Shown piece after piece: positions 8,291 through 16,871 of a stretch of 33,436 bases of DNA. Every line of letters starts with the position of its first letter. Position 1 is the first letter of the stretch. Origin of the DNA: an uncultured Bacteroides sp. (GTDB taxonomy: Bacteria > Bacteroidota > Bacteroidia > Bacteroidales > Bacteroidaceae); NCBI GenBank assembly GCA_945833835.1, contig CAMAFR010000028.1, positions 1-33,436 on the forward strand, given 5' to 3'. Position numbers and translations under genes: made by a program. The notes beneath the pieces were generated by a model. The model saw nothing but the letters and a program-made list of their open reading frames with translations, did not search any database and had not been told where the DNA came from.

Positions 8291-9616
8291 TCACCCTCTT
8301 CTTCTCCGCTTCACCCGTTGTGCTTTGCGGCGGCGATAGTTCCTCCAACGGCGGCGTATCTGCCAGCCGCTCAGCACAATCACCACGGCAAAGATAATGA
8401 CGACAATGCTGCTGTTCAGGTTATCCCCCTTCACACGCGACCAGATATCCAGCACATCCACCGTCTTCTCGCCGAAGTCACGTATCATGGCGCAGCGGCC
8501 AATGATGGAACGGTCCGGATATTGGGTGACCGACAAGGGGACGGCTTCTGCCCCCTCACCGAAGAAATAGCTGGCGTCCACCGTCGCTTCGAGGGTAGAG
8601 TCGGTAAAGGCCTCCAGTATCTCCGGAGCGGCAACAGAGCTGACATAGCCCGTCTCCTCCATGTTGCGGAGGGCGATGTCGGGACGGCACAGGAAATTGA
8701 TGAAATAGGCGGCGGCCTCCTTGTTGCAGGCATACTTCGGGATGACCCAGCCGTCGTACCAAACGTTGCTGCCCTCGCTCGGAATGGTGTAGGCCAGGTC
8801 TACCCCGACCTCGGCGGCCTCCTCAATGGCCCACTGCGCGTCACCGCTCCAGGTCACGTTGAGCCACGCCTTCCCTTTGGTCATCATCTCCTTGCCGAAA
8901 TCGGCCTCCCAGCCCGCCACATGGGGCTTCAGCAGCTTCAGGTATTTCTCCACCGAGTCCATGGCGGCCGGAGAATAGTCGTTCATCAGTTGCGGTACGC
9001 TCACCTTCCCGGCGGCCAGTTCATGGCGGTGGGCATAGAGCATGGCTGTGCCATAAGCGTCGCGGTAGGCATCCTTCATCAGTATCTTGCCGGCAAAATG
9101 CTTGTCCCACAGGCAACCCCAGGAATCGAGCTCCTCCTCGCGGACAAACGCCGTGTTGTAAAGAATCCCTGCCGTCCCCCACATGTAGCAGACGGCATAC
9201 CGGCTGGCCGGCTGGTCGGGCGACACACTCAGACGGTCTATCTGCGCCCGGATATACGGGGCCACCTGATTCATGTAGTTCGGAGAGGCGGCGAATACCG
9301 TATCGATGGGCAGCAGCAGTCCCTTGTGCAGCATCCGCTCGATGATGTATTCCGAGGGGCAGACCACATCAAAGTCCTCGTGCCCCTTCTCTATCTTGGT
9401 CAGCATGATTTCATTGATGTCAAACGTCTGGTAGACGATGCGGATGTCTTTCCCCGTCTGCTCCTTATAGTATTCCTGAAAATCCTCCAGGACACCCTCG
9501 CCGATATAGTCAGCCCAGTTGTAGACTTTCAGCACTTGCTCACGCGACTCGCCGGCGTTGTAGCAGGACGTCAGCCCCATACAGGCCAGCGTCAGAGCCA
9601 TTATCAGTTTCTTCAT
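8291..9616 (-). CDS. potD: Spermidine/putrescine-binding lipoprotein with C-terminal membrane helix (441 aa)
   Basis: Substrate-binding component of a polyamine ABC importer. A lipoprotein signal peptide ends at LTSC (lipobox, Cys18), followed by a PotD/PotF-type type II binding fold (VYNWADYIGEGVLEDFQ near the N-terminus of the mature protein, later YDGWVIPKYACNKEAAAYFINFL). The binding fold ends near residue 380. Beyond it, about residues 403-419 form a hydrophobic helix (SIVVIIFAVVIVLSG) followed by a strongly Arg/Lys-rich tail to residue 441. E. coli PotD (about 348 aa) has no such extension. Its ATG overlaps the potC stop by 4 nt; it is the last gene of potABCD. Confidence 0.92.
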   Translation of the reverse strand: MKKLIMALTLACMGLTSCYNAGESREQVLKVYNWADYIGEGVLEDFQEYYKEQTGKDIRIVYQTFDINEIMLTKIEKGHEDFDVVCPSEYIIERMLHKGLLLPIDTVFAASPNYMNQVAPYIRAQIDRLSVSPDQPASRYAVCYMWGTAGILYNTAFVREEELDSWGCLWDKHFAGKILMKDAYRDAYGTAMLYAHRHELAAGKVSVPQLMNDYSPAAMDSVEKYLKLLKPHVAGWEADFGKEMMTKGKAWLNVTWSGDAQWAIEEAAEVGVDLAYTIPSEGSNVWYDGWVIPKYACNKEAAAYFINFLCRPDIALRNMEETGYVSSVAAPEILEAFTDSTLEATVDASYFFGEGAEAVPLSVTQYPDRSIIGRCAMIRDFGEKTVDVLDIWSRVKGDNLNSSIVVIIFAVVIVLSGWQIRRRWRNYRRRKAQRVKRRRRG

Positions 9617-10410
9617 CTTGTCAGTTGTTTATTCTTGCCGTCACGGCGGTTCATACAAATCAGCAACACCAGTATCACGACAAAGACAATGGCCGAGAGG
9701 GGCCGCAGTTCCGGTGTCAGTCCCCCCTTGCGCGCATCGGCATAGATATAGGTAGAGAGGGTTTCGAGCCCCTGGTTGCCGATGGTGAAGACGGTCACTG
9801 CAAAATCGTCCACCGACAGGGTGAGTGACAGCAGAAAACCGCTGATCATGCCGGGGCGCATCTCGGGCAGAATGACCTTGCGCAACGCCTGGAGCGGTGT
9901 GGCACCCAGGTCCAGGGCCGCCTCGTAGAGGTTGGGGTTCATCTGCCGCAGGCGGGGCAGCACACACAGCACGACGTAAGGCGTGCAGAAAGTGATATGG
10001 GCCAGCACCACGGTGGTGAAGCCCTGCGTGATGCCCAGCGAGACAAAGAGCAGGAACAGCGAGATGCCGGTGATGATGTCGCCGTTGAGGATAGGGATGG
10101 TGTTCACAAACTCCACCGCCTTCCGTTCGCCGCCCCGCAGATGGTGGATGCCGATGGCGGCAAAGCTGCCCAGCAGGGTAGAGACGGTGGCGGCTATCAG
10201 TGCGATGGCCACCGTGTTCAGACAGGCATTCACCAGGGAGTGATGGGCACCGGTATGGAACAGCGAGCTGTACAGCTTCCACGAAAAGCCCGTCCAGTTG
10301 CCCAGCACCTTCGACTCGGTGAACGAAAACACCACAATGATCAGGATGGGGGCATAGAGCATGATCAACAGCAGCCACAGATAGGCTTGCGACAGCATAC
10401 GTTTCACCAT
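9613..10410 (-). CDS. potC: Polyamine ABC transporter permease PotC (265 aa)
   Basis: Inner-membrane permease subunit of the spermidine/putrescine importer. Six hydrophobic segments are visible, and the cytoplasmic EAA loop that docks the ATPase is present as EAALDLGATPLQALRKVILP. Full length for PotC. The ATG overlaps potB by 7 nt and is preceded by a near-perfect Shine-Dalgarno sequence (AAAGGAGG, 6 nt from the ATG), which is unusual in this group and should allow independent re-initiation inside the potB 3' end. Confidence 0.93.
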   Translation of the reverse strand: MVKRMLSQAYLWLLLIMLYAPILIIVVFSFTESKVLGNWTGFSWKLYSSLFHTGAHHSLVNACLNTVAIALIAATVSTLLGSFAAIGIHHLRGGERKAVEFVNTIPILNGDIITGISLFLLFVSLGITQGFTTVVLAHITFCTPYVVLCVLPRLRQMNPNLYEAALDLGATPLQALRKVILPEMRPGMISGFLLSLTLSVDDFAVTVFTIGNQGLETLSTYIYADARKGGLTPELRPLSAIVFVVILVLLICMNRRDGKNKQLTR

Positions 10411-11204
10411 AGACTGCCTCCTTTCTCGGATCCGCCTTTCCCGTCACTGCTGAACAGGGAAGTGGCGGCGATGAGGAACAGCATGATGAGCGACAGGGCC
10501 GCACCGTAGTTCCACATACTGTTGTTGATGTTCTCCTGCATGGTGGTACCGAACAGCTTGATGTTGTTCATGGTCAGCAGTTCGGCAATGGCGAAGGTGG
10601 ACACCGTGGGCATGAACACCATCATGATGCCGCTCACCACGCCGGGCATGGACAAGGGCAGCACCACTTTCCAGAACACCTGCGTGGAGTTGGCGCCCAA
10701 GTCCTCGGCCGCCTCGATATAGCTGCGGTCCATCTTGAGCAGGGTATTGTAGATGGGGAAAATCATAAAGGGGATGAAGTTGTAGATCATGCCGAAAATA
10801 AGGGCACCTTCGCCCAACGGCAGACGACAGAAATCAAACAAGGCCACCGTGGCCAACGTGCGAATCAGCACGTTCACCCACATGGGCAGAATGAACAGCA
10901 GAATCAGCACCTGCGCATACCGGCTACGGCTACGGCTGAGTATCCAGGCCGCCGGATAGCCCAGCAGGATGCAGCCAATCGTGGTGATGATGGCGATGCC
11001 GATAGAATAGATAAAGGTGTTCACCGCTTCGGGATGGTCGAAGAACTTGCCGAAGTTGGCCAGCGTCAGCCGTCCGCCGTCGTCCGTAAAGGCATAGACC
11101 ACAATCAGCAGCAGGGGAACCACCACAAACAACGCCGCAAACAGGACATAAGGCAAGGTCCAGTTCTTGCGCGACGAGAATAAACGTTCCAGTAGGTTGC
11201 TCAT
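10404..11204 (-). CDS. potB: Polyamine ABC transporter permease PotB (266 aa)
   Basis: Second permease subunit, pairing with PotC as a heterodimer. Membrane segments start at about residue 18 (LPYVLFAALFVVVPLLLIVV) and the EAA motif is EAAEDLGANSTQVFWKVVLP. Its C-terminus, downstream of the last helix, is a short Gly/Ser-rich tail (SSDGKGGSEKGGSLW). The gene starts 14 nt after potA and overlaps potC by 7 nt. Confidence 0.93.
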   Translation of the reverse strand: MSNLLERLFSSRKNWTLPYVLFAALFVVVPLLLIVVYAFTDDGGRLTLANFGKFFDHPEAVNTFIYSIGIAIITTIGCILLGYPAAWILSRSRSRYAQVLILLFILPMWVNVLIRTLATVALFDFCRLPLGEGALIFGMIYNFIPFMIFPIYNTLLKMDRSYIEAAEDLGANSTQVFWKVVLPLSMPGVVSGIMMVFMPTVSTFAIAELLTMNNIKLFGTTMQENINNSMWNYGAALSLIMLFLIAATSLFSSDGKGGSEKGGSLW

Positions 11205-11218
11205 AGCTTCTCTCCTCC

Positions 11219-12601
11219 TCAGACGAATTTCAGACGGATGGCCTCTTTCGGGATGGTGATGCCCACCTGGTCACCGTCGTCCCACACGTCATTGGTGTCG
11301 ACAAACACATTCTCGTCCCAGTCGGACAATACCGTCAGGTGATAATGGTCCCCCTTGTAGAGGATGAACTTCACCTCGCCTGTCAGCATGCCGTCGCCGG
11401 CATCGTCCTGCAACACGATCCGGTCGAAATCCACCTCCACCGTGACCGGTGTGTCAGGAGCCTGGCCCTGCACGGGCAGGCACTCGAACTTGCAGCCCAG
11501 GAACTCTACATGACAGTCGTCCTTCAAGACTCCCTCGAAGGTGTTGCACGTCCGCTCCTTGTGCATGATATGGATGTCGAAGGGCTTGACCAGCAACCCC
11601 ACTTCCTGTCCGACCTCGAAGGCATGGTAGTCTTGCACCATGATTTCATAATCGTCACACAACACGGTCATCTCGTAGTGCACGCCCTTGAAGATGCACG
11701 ACTGCACCACACCGGTCAGCTGTGCGGCGTCGGACACCGGGAAGATGTACACGTCTTCCGGACGCACCACGACATCGACCGGCACGTTCTTGCCGAAGCC
11801 CTTGTCCACGCACTCGAAGTGGTGCCGGCAGAAAATCACCTCGCCGTCGTCTACCATCGTGCCGTTCAAGATGTTGCTCTCGCCGATGAAGTCGGCCACA
11901 AACGAGTTAATGGGCTCGTTATAGATGTCGGTCGGCGTACCGATTTGCTGTATCTTCCCCTCGCTCATCACCACGATGGTGTCGCTCAGTGTCAACGCCT
12001 CCTCCTGGTCGTGCGTCACGTAGACAAACGTAATGCCCAGCCGGCGGTGCATCTCTTTCAGCTCCATCTGCATGTCTTTGCGCATCTTCAGGTCGAGCGC
12101 TGCCAGCGGTTCGTCGAGCAGCAGCACTTCCGGCTCGTTCACAATGGCGCGTGCAATGGCCACCCGTTGCTGCTGTCCGCCCGAGAGCGAATCCACGTCG
12201 CGGTACTCATAGTCGGTCATTCCCACCATCTTCAAGGCGGCCTTCACCTTCTTCTCCATGTCGGGCTGGGCCATCTTCTTCAGTTTCAGGCCGAACGCGA
12301 TGTTGTCATACACGTTCAGGTGCGGAAACAGCGCATACTTCTGAAAGACGGTGTTCACCGGCCGTTTGTAGGGCGGTATCCGGTTCACTTCCTCTCCGGC
12401 AATGCGTATCTCACCTTCTGAGGCGGCATGGAAACCGGCAATCAGACGCAACAGCGTCGTCTTCCCGCAGCCCGACGGCCCCAGAATGGTGACAAATTCT
12501 CCTTTCTTGATGGAAAGATGGACATGGTCCAAAACGGTCTTGTCTCCAAAATGCTTGGAAACATTGCTAATCTCAATAATAGGTCTATTTTCTCCCTGCA
12601 T
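11219..12601 (-). CDS. potA: Polyamine ABC transporter ATPase PotA with duplicated C-terminal regulatory region (460 aa)
   Basis: ATP-hydrolysing subunit of the polyamine importer. Walker A GPSGCGKT (41-48), Q-loop Q87, signature LSGGQQQR (139-146), Walker B LLLDEP (160-165) and H-loop H197 are all intact. E. coli PotA is 378 aa; this protein is about 80 residues longer because the C-terminal TOBE-type region appears twice: residues about 244-346 and 354-458 align with each other ([20 protein letters not shown] against [20 protein letters not shown], and [11 protein letters not shown] against [11 protein letters not shown]). First gene of the potABCD operon, with a -7 box upstream. Confidence 0.94.
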   Translation of the reverse strand: MQGENRPIIEISNVSKHFGDKTVLDHVHLSIKKGEFVTILGPSGCGKTTLLRLIAGFHAASEGEIRIAGEEVNRIPPYKRPVNTVFQKYALFPHLNVYDNIAFGLKLKKMAQPDMEKKVKAALKMVGMTDYEYRDVDSLSGGQQQRVAIARAIVNEPEVLLLDEPLAALDLKMRKDMQMELKEMHRRLGITFVYVTHDQEEALTLSDTIVVMSEGKIQQIGTPTDIYNEPINSFVADFIGESNILNGTMVDDGEVIFCRHHFECVDKGFGKNVPVDVVVRPEDVYIFPVSDAAQLTGVVQSCIFKGVHYEMTVLCDDYEIMVQDYHAFEVGQEVGLLVKPFDIHIMHKERTCNTFEGVLKDDCHVEFLGCKFECLPVQGQAPDTPVTVEVDFDRIVLQDDAGDGMLTGEVKFILYKGDHYHLTVLSDWDENVFVDTNDVWDDGDQVGITIPKEAIRLKFV

Positions 12602-12625
12602 GACTCCTTTTTACATATTCGGGCG

Positions 12626-12633
12626 CAAAGGTA
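12626..12633 (-). promoter_or_regulatory. potABCD operon -7 promoter element
   Basis: Minus-strand TACCTTTG (12633-12626) exactly matches TAnnTTTG, 24 nt upstream of the potA ATG. A good -33 TTTG is not present at 19-21 nt, so strength or activator dependence is uncertain. Confidence 0.5.
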
Positions 12634-12747
12634 TATTTTTTATCCTGTAGACCGCATAATTATTGAAAGTTTTTTTTAACCCGAAACCACCTGAACCGGA
12701 GGACGACCGGGAAATTGATGGAAGGCGCATATTCATGCAGCGTCCGA

Positions 12748-13848
12748 TCATGCCTGCCGGTTGAAATACGACTCCAGCAGCCGGCGTGCCGCCGCGAAAG
12801 AGGTGGAGGCCCCCTGCAACACCTGGCGTTCTTCCCGCACCAACTGTTCGGCTATCTGCCGGTTGTTGTAGAAGCTGTCGCGCAGCTGCTCGTTGATGGT
12901 CTCATACATCCAGTACTTGGCCTGCTCGTTACGGCGATGCTCAAAGTAGCCGTTGGCCTGCACGAAATGGTAGTATTCGTACACCATGTCCCAAATCTCC
13001 TGGATGCCCAGACCGTAGAAGCCCGAATATGTCAGCACCTTGGGGGTCCAGCCCGATTCGGGGGCCGGAAACAGATGCAGGGCATTCCTGAAATGGGCGG
13101 CTGCCAGCTTGGCCTTCTCTACATTGCTGCCGTCGGCCTTGTTGATGACAATGCCGTCGGCCATCTCCATGATGCCCCGCTTGATGCCTTGCAGCTCGTC
13201 GCCTGTCCCCGCCAACTGAATCAGCAGGAAGAAGTCTACCATGGAGTGGACCGCCGTCTCGCTCTGCCCCACGCCGACCGTCTCCACGAAAATCTTGTCG
13301 AATCCGGCGGCTTCGCAGAGGATAATGGTCTCGCGGGTCTTGCGCGCCACTCCTCCCAGCGAACCGGCGGTAGGGCTGGGACGTATAAAGGAGGCGGGAT
13401 GTACCGACAGCTTCTCCATCCGGGTCTTGTCGCCGAGGATGCTGCCCTTCGAGCGTTCGCTGCTGGGGTCTATGGCCAGCACGGCCAGCTTTCCGCCGTA
13501 CCGTTCGAGCACATGGATGCCGAACACGTCGATAGAGGTGCTCTTGCCGGCCCCCGGCACGCCGCTGATGCCGATACGGAACGACTTGCCGGAATAGGGA
13601 AGACACTTCTCTATCACTTCCTGCGCCACCGCCTGGTGTTCGGGCTTGACACTCTCTACCAGCGTGACGGCCTGGCTCAACACGGTGACATCGCCTTTCA
13701 CAATGCCTTCCACATACTCGCCCACCGAGAACTGACGGCGACGGGCCTTCTTACGGAATTGCAAGTAGGGATTGACGGTGGCGGGCTGTTCGATGCCCTT
13801 GTTCACGGTCAGACCTTTGTATTCTTCACTGTTTTCCGGGTGTTCCAT
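12748..13848 (-). CDS. meaB: Methylmalonyl-CoA mutase-associated GTPase MeaB (366 aa)
   Basis: G3E-family P-loop GTPase that chaperones B12-dependent methylmalonyl-CoA mutase, gating cofactor loading and protecting the enzyme. Walker A GVPGAGKS (96-103), the MeaB/ArgK block AIDPSSERSKGSILGDKTRM (125-144), the switch ETVGVGQSE (189-197) and the base-recognition NKAD (236-239) are present. Length is normal or slightly long. The mutase genes (mutAB) are not in the window. It lies 49 nt downstream of the DUF1573 gene on the same strand and could be co-transcribed with it. Older annotations call this family ArgK, which is not supported by its known role. Confidence 0.94.
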   Translation of the reverse strand: MEHPENSEEYKGLTVNKGIEQPATVNPYLQFRKKARRRQFSVGEYVEGIVKGDVTVLSQAVTLVESVKPEHQAVAQEVIEKCLPYSGKSFRIGISGVPGAGKSTSIDVFGIHVLERYGGKLAVLAIDPSSERSKGSILGDKTRMEKLSVHPASFIRPSPTAGSLGGVARKTRETIILCEAAGFDKIFVETVGVGQSETAVHSMVDFFLLIQLAGTGDELQGIKRGIMEMADGIVINKADGSNVEKAKLAAAHFRNALHLFPAPESGWTPKVLTYSGFYGLGIQEIWDMVYEYYHFVQANGYFEHRRNEQAKYWMYETINEQLRDSFYNNRQIAEQLVREERQVLQGASTSFAAARRLLESYFNRQA

Positions 13849-13897
13849 ATCATTCGTTTTTTAAGGTTGTCATTACAAGTCTGCGGGGAAGGCCGCC

Positions 13898-14980
13898 TCA
13901 CTGCTTCAAGGCCGCCCGCACACGAATGGACACTTTCGGCCGCTGCGGGTCGTTGGTCATCATCAGGATGCGGGGGGTACCCTTGATGCGGGGCAGGTTC
14001 TCGGCCAGCACGGTCACTTTCATCTTCGCCGTCTCGCCCGGCTTCAGCACCCGCTTGTTCAGCTTTACGCCCAGCGCGATGCTGAACACCTGCATGTCCT
14101 GTATGGCCAGGTCCGAACGGCCCGTGTTGCGGATCAGGATGGTCTTCGACTTCTTCTGCCTGCTTTCCAGCGGCTCGAAGACCAGCTCCGCATCGGCTAC
14201 CGACAGTTCCAGCACCGGCGGGTTGTCTTTCTCGGCCGAAGAGAAATCGGCCAGCAGCGCCACCGACACCGGCAGCTCGTTGTCAGTGCCCACCTTGTCG
14301 CCGGGATAGCGCGACAGGTAGACCGAGGTCCGTGTAATGCCCAGCTTGGGCAGCTTGTCCGTATCGAGGGTCACGGTGATCTTTCCGTTCTTGCCGCGCG
14401 CCAGCACTTCGGGTTCGGCCACCGCACTGAGGTAAGGCGGCAGGTGCATCAGCACGGGGGTATAGTTCTTTCCCGAGGTGTTGGCCACCAGCAGCTCCAC
14501 GCGGGGGCGGTCGCCCTTGTTCACATCTTCAAAAGCAATCTCGTCCTTGTCCAGCCGGATGGCGCCGAAGGCAATGGGGTGCGTAAAGGTGTAGTTGCGG
14601 GCATCGGCCGTCACCTCACCGCTGAACTCCAGATAAAGGGGCTGCGGGGAGGCGTTGCAATAGACGCCGACCTCCTTGACGAAATGGCCGATGGCCTCCG
14701 CATCAAACACGGCCGACACCTTGCCGGTGCCGCCGGCCGGAATCGGCTCACGGGTCCACTCGGCCGTCGTACAGCCGCACGATGTCGTGACGTTCGACAA
14801 GACCAGCGGGCGGTCGCCCGTATTGGTAAATGTGTAGTTCACCGTAATGGGATGCCGCCACAGCACATACCCCACCTCCTGTTTTTCCTGTCTGAACGCA
14901 ATGCCGGGCTGTGCCTGGACGCCTTGACACACCGTGAGCACAAGGGCAATCATTGCTATAAGATGGCTGATTCTATTCAT
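13898..14980 (-). CDS. Exported DUF1573 protein (360 aa)
   Basis: Secreted or periplasmic protein of unknown function. A signal peptide spans residues 1-24 (MNRISHLIAMIALVLTVC, cleaved after GVQA). Two immunoglobulin-like DUF1573 modules follow: the first has the hallmark YTFTNTGDRPLVLSNVTTSC directly followed by GC, with later AGGTGKVSAVFD and GEV; the second, near the C-terminus, has ILIRNTGRSDLAIQDM and LKPGETAKMKVTV. The start at 14980 is preferred over an in-frame ATG at 15121 because it yields a proper signal peptide and a -7 box lies between the two. Function is not known; such modules occur widely in Bacteroidota envelopes. Confidence 0.85.
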   Translation of the reverse strand: MNRISHLIAMIALVLTVCQGVQAQPGIAFRQEKQEVGYVLWRHPITVNYTFTNTGDRPLVLSNVTTSCGCTTAEWTREPIPAGGTGKVSAVFDAEAIGHFVKEVGVYCNASPQPLYLEFSGEVTADARNYTFTHPIAFGAIRLDKDEIAFEDVNKGDRPRVELLVANTSGKNYTPVLMHLPPYLSAVAEPEVLARGKNGKITVTLDTDKLPKLGITRTSVYLSRYPGDKVGTDNELPVSVALLADFSSAEKDNPPVLELSVADAELVFEPLESRQKKSKTILIRNTGRSDLAIQDMQVFSIALGVKLNKRVLKPGETAKMKVTVLAENLPRIKGTPRILMMTNDPQRPKVSIRVRAALKQ

Positions 14981-15000
14981 GTTTCCTGGTTGTTTGGAAA

Positions 15001-15008
15001 CAAAGGTA
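15001..15008 (-). promoter_or_regulatory. -7 promoter element of the DUF1573 gene
   Basis: Minus-strand TACCTTTG (15008-15001), a consensus match, sits 20 nt upstream of the chosen ATG. The -33 region is occupied by a small palindrome TACAGGCCGCCTGTA (15026-15040) rather than a clear TTTG. Confidence 0.5.
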
Positions 15009-15100
15009 AAAAAAACAATTGAAAGTACAGGCCGCCTGTAATACTTTTTAAGAGGAAGGGCCTGCACTGAAGGCGGGCAACGCGAGGGCCGACAACAGCA

Positions 15101-15141
15101 ATGGCCGGCTTCCACCACCACTGATGATGAAAGCCGGCCAT
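15101..15141. repeat. GC-rich inverted repeat downstream of the M28 peptidase
   Basis: ATGGCCGGCTT (15101-15111) and AAGCCGGCCAT (15131-15141) form a perfect 11-bp stem with a 19-nt loop, 22 nt past the peptidase stop. There is no adjacent T-run, so this is either a processed 3' stem or a weak terminator. Confidence 0.5.
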
Positions 15142-15163
15142 CACTGAAGGCCGGGGCCGGTCA

Positions 15164-16762
15164 TTACTGACGCTGGAAATCGGCTTCTTTGGTCCATGCC
15201 GGCATCTCGTCGTTGTTGGCAATGACGAGCCCGATGCCGAACATCAGATGGAGGTTCTCCATGGCACCGTCAAAATCCCACCACGACTCGTCATACTCGT
15301 CATTGGGCTGGTGGTAACGGTACACCTTCGGTTTGGCGTCGTGGCGCGCCTTGTCCACATAGTCCTTTCCGCCTCTGACCAACACGGTGGGAACGCCTTT
15401 CTTCACGAAGTTGAAATGGTCGGAACGGAAGAACCCTCCCGCCGGATCTTCGGTGATGACATTCACCCGCCGGCCCTGCGCCGAGGCCATCGCCACCACC
15501 AAGGCATCCATATTGGTCTTGCCGGCGGCCCGGAGGTCTACATCGTGGGTACGCTCTGCCGGGGCCGAACCGTCAAAGTTCAGGTTGACCGCCGTCTTCT
15601 CCAGCGGATAGAGCGGATGTTCGCAATAATGCTGCGAGCCCAGCAGGCCGCATTCCTCGGAGGTCACCGCCACAAAAACAATGGAACGGCGCGGACGTAC
15701 CGGCAGACGCTGGTATTTGCGGGCCAGCCACATCAAGGCGGCCACGCCCGACGCATTGTCGCTGGCACCGTTGTAGATGCTGTCGCCATTGACCGGAGTG
15801 CCGATACCGAAATGGTCCCAGTGGGCCGTGCAGACAATGTACTCGTCCTTGAGATCGGTTCCCGGCAGAATGGCGGCCACGTTGTTCGACTCGCCCACCT
15901 CCAGCTGCACATTCAGCTGCACCTTGCTCTTGGCGTTCATGACGAAGCTCTTGAAGCCCGGCTGCTTGGCTGCGGCCACCGTCGCATCAAAGTCGGCACC
16001 CCCTACTTCGAAGATGCGCCGGCAGGCCTCTTCTGCCAGCCAGCCCTTCATGCCCAAGGCTCCAGCGTTCATGCTCTCGTCGCACAGGGCTATGTTCTTC
16101 TGCACATGCGATGCCTGGCAGACCTCCCAGCCATAGGAGGCCGCCGGCTTGTTGTGCAGCACCAAGCAGCCGGCGGCTCCCTGGCGTTCGGCCTCCTCAA
16201 ACTTGTAGGTCCAACGGCCATAGTACGTCATGTTCTTGCCTCTGAACAGCTTGGCGTCGTAGTAGCCGGGATCGTTCACCATGGCGATGACAATCTTTCC
16301 CTTCACGTCCACTCCTTCATAGTCGTTCCAGTTGTATTCGGGAGCGTTGATGCCAAAGCCCACAAACACAAAGTCCGTGTTGGGAATCGACACCTTCTCC
16401 GTCCCGCGGTTGGTCCAGACCACCACGTCGTCCGAGAACTGGAGGTCCGTCTTGCCCTTCGCTCCCCTCACCACAATCTTGTTGTCCTTCGGACGGGTAA
16501 AGGTGGCGATTTCCTTCACCGGCTGGAAATAGCTGCCGTTGTTGGCCGGCTGCAGGCCCAACTGCTTGAATTCGTCGGCAATGTACTGGATGGTCTTGGT
16601 CTCATAGGCCGTCAAGGGTTTGCGGCCTCCGAACTCGTCAGACCCCAGTGTCTTGATACGTTCCTTGAAGAATGCCAACCCGTCATCATCGGCGGTCTGT
16701 GCGGTTGCCGGCATTCCGACAGCGGCAACGCACATCAATGCGCAAATAATCTGTCTTTTCAT
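15164..16762 (-). CDS. Secreted M28-family metallopeptidase with PA domain (532 aa)
   Basis: Exported zinc aminopeptidase-type enzyme. Signal peptide at 1-21 (MKRQIICALMCVAAVGMPAT, then AQ). A PA-like inserted domain covers about residues 95-270, before the M28 catalytic core. Predicted zinc ligands: H314 (CTAHWDHFG), D335 (NGASDNASG), E370 with catalytic E369 (TSEECGLLG), D397 (NLNFDGSA) and H449 (RSDHFNF). An in-frame upstream ATG at 16792 would add ten residues ahead of the signal peptide and overlap the -7 box, so 16762 is used. Exact substrate (aminopeptidase or other amide) cannot be told. Confidence 0.9.
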   Translation of the reverse strand: MKRQIICALMCVAAVGMPATAQTADDDGLAFFKERIKTLGSDEFGGRKPLTAYETKTIQYIADEFKQLGLQPANNGSYFQPVKEIATFTRPKDNKIVVRGAKGKTDLQFSDDVVVWTNRGTEKVSIPNTDFVFVGFGINAPEYNWNDYEGVDVKGKIVIAMVNDPGYYDAKLFRGKNMTYYGRWTYKFEEAERQGAAGCLVLHNKPAASYGWEVCQASHVQKNIALCDESMNAGALGMKGWLAEEACRRIFEVGGADFDATVAAAKQPGFKSFVMNAKSKVQLNVQLEVGESNNVAAILPGTDLKDEYIVCTAHWDHFGIGTPVNGDSIYNGASDNASGVAALMWLARKYQRLPVRPRRSIVFVAVTSEECGLLGSQHYCEHPLYPLEKTAVNLNFDGSAPAERTHDVDLRAAGKTNMDALVVAMASAQGRRVNVITEDPAGGFFRSDHFNFVKKGVPTVLVRGGKDYVDKARHDAKPKVYRYHQPNDEYDESWWDFDGAMENLHLMFGIGLVIANNDEMPAWTKEADFQRQ

Positions 16763-16789
16763 ATCTCGTCTATTTTTAAATTGTGGCGG

Positions 16790-16820
16790 CAAAAATAAAC
16801 GATTTATTTCATTTTGTCAA
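16790..16820 (-). promoter_or_regulatory. M28 peptidase promoter (-33/-7 type)
   Basis: Minus-strand TTG at 16820-16818, a 20-nt spacer and TATTTTTG at 16797-16790. It predicts a leader of about 20 nt before the ATG at 16762 and supports that start. Confidence 0.6.
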
Positions 16821-16871
16821 TTCTTCAAGGCCTTTTCAGCAACCGTTTTTCCAGTCCATCGCCGACTGCAC

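Noticed and set aside
8186..9745. 519-codon plus-strand frame over potD
   Set aside because: Antisense shadow. It starts in the terminator hairpin and runs through a gene with clear PotD motifs.
12715..13986. 423-codon plus-strand frame over meaB
   Set aside because: Antisense shadow of meaB, whose GTPase motifs are complete; the antisense product has no recognisable domain.
15248..16798. 516-codon plus-strand frame over the M28 peptidase
   Set aside because: Antisense shadow with His/Arg-rich composition; the minus-strand gene has a signal peptide, all zinc ligands and a promoter.
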